Assembly: GCA_903872005.1 (NCBI GenBank) | Contig: CAIQJD010000906.1 | Span: 1-5,837 of the forward strand | Reading direction: 5' to 3' | DNA from: an uncultured bacterium | GTDB lineage: Bacteria; Chloroflexota; Anaerolineae; JACIWP01 | DNA: 5,837 nucleotides | In this document: one piece after another, positions 5,190 to 5,837 of the stretch | Numbering within the stretch: the first letter of the stretch is position 1 | Layout of the letters: every line of letters starts with the position of its first letter | Notes under the pieces: model-generated | The model's input: only the letters and a program-made list of their open reading frames with translations | Told to the model about the DNA's origin: nothing | Databases searched by the model: none | Program-made: the position numbers and the translations under genes

Positions 5190-5837
5190 ATGCTGCCAGA
5201 ATGGATGCGGAACGTTCCCGCAGCGATCCGCCAGCGCCTGCCGCATACGCCGGCCGAGTGGAGCGCCCTGCAGTCACGCGGCATCGGCCTGGGACTGGCC
5301 GGCTTCGCCCTCTTCGCCGTCGTCCAGAGCGCGCCCAGCGTTGCCGCCGCCATCGCCAGCGTGGCGACGCTCATCGGCTCCGATCTGCTCAAGGACAAGC
5401 TGGGCCATGCCTTCGGGCTGCTCAAGGAACAGCCCGATTCGCCGGCCGCCGGCCAGGCCATCGAGCAGATGGCCGCCCTGCTGGCCAATGATCGCGAGGT
5501 ACTGGCGCGCCTGGCGCTCCAGACGGAAGCCCTGGCCGAGCTACAGAAGGCGGCGGTGGAGCAGGGTCAGGTGAAAGTCCTGCAACAGATCGGCGACCTG
5601 CTGCAGTCCGTGGAACAGGCTTCGCAGATTTCGCAGGAGGAGCACGCCGACCTGGCGCGCCGATTGACGCAAATCGAGGAACTGCTGAAGGGGATGGTTG
5701 CCGCGCCGGCCGCCATCTGCCAGATCCCGCTCCCGCCGGCCGACTTCACCGGCCGCGAGGCTGAGCTGGCCCAACTCCTGGCCCACTTCGAGGCCGGCGC
5801 GGCTATCTCTGGCGTGCGCGGCCTGGGCGGCGTCGGC
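5190..5837 (+). CDS. STAND (NB-ARC-like) NTPase, N-terminal part, cut by the window end
   Basis: The frame is open from the ATG at 5190 to the last base, giving 216 residues of an unfinished protein. Residues 31-64 are hydrophobic and rich in Gly and Ala (GIGLGLAGFALFAVV onward) and could form one or two membrane-associated helices. Residues about 85-170 are mostly helical and rich in Leu, Gln and Glu, with coiled-coil character. A proline-rich join (IPLPPADFTGREAELAQL, 179-196) then opens a typical STAND/NB-ARC domain. GVRGLGGVG (208-216) is the first part of the P-loop, broken off just before the expected Lys-Thr. STAND proteins are signal-responsive ATPase switches, often with C-terminal TPR or WD40 sensors; some act in antiphage defence. 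The sensor is outside the window. The gene has its own strong promoter and ribosome binding site, so it is not part of the upstream operon. Confidence 0.8.
   Translation, partial: MLPEWMRNVPAAIRQRLPHTPAEWSALQSRGIGLGLAGFALFAVVQSAPSVAAAIASVATLIGSDLLKDKLGHAFGLLKEQPDSPAAGQAIEQMAALLANDREVLARLALQTEALAELQKAAVEQGQVKVLQQIGDLLQSVEQASQISQEEHADLARRLTQIEELLKGMVAAPAAICQIPLPPADFTGREAELAQLLAHFEAGAAISGVRGLGGVG

Overview
The window is bacterial, roughly two-thirds GC by eye, with tightly packed genes. It carries a very frequent GCCGGC word, chromosomal-type parAB, a YqeB/XdhC molybdenum-hydroxylase maturation pair, a beta-decarboxylating dehydrogenase and an NB-ARC-like STAND NTPase. This mix, with TTGACA/TAAAAT-type promoters, would fit a Chloroflexota (Anaerolineae/Caldilineae-like) genome. 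That placement is an impression from gene style, not a demonstrated assignment.

Layout. Bases 1-1734 are a leftward operon: parA (1734 to 964), parB (949 to 83), and the first 21 codons of a third gene (64 to 1). An extended -10 promoter sits just upstream of parA. The spacer between the divergent parA and yqeB genes (1735-1994) contains a 127-bp nested inverted repeat (1824-1950). Next comes the rightward yqeB promoter, placed so close to the start codon that the mRNA may be leaderless. yqeB (1995-2819) and an XdhC-family gene (2822-3910) are adjacent and translationally coupled. A second, unrelated inverted repeat (3871-3966) encodes the last dozen XdhC residues and fills most of the gap before the next gene. 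A TtuC/DmlA-like NAD-dependent oxidative decarboxylase follows (4004-5077) and ends at a strong intrinsic terminator (5085-5120). One base after the terminator T-tract starts a near-consensus promoter (5122-5150). It drives a gene with a hydrophobic segment, a long helical region and the start of an NB-ARC/STAND NTPase domain. The window cuts that gene off inside its P-loop.

How the genes work together. ParA and ParB form the usual chromosome segregation pair; no parS-like palindrome was found in the window. YqeB and XdhC are expected to help mature a molybdenum hydroxylase, but no hydroxylase subunit is encoded here. The dehydrogenase could be co-transcribed with them (93-bp gap, no terminator seen), but a metabolic link is only inferred. 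The truncated STAND protein is the single accessory-type gene and the most likely place for undescribed biology. Everything else is recognisable housekeeping or metabolic machinery.
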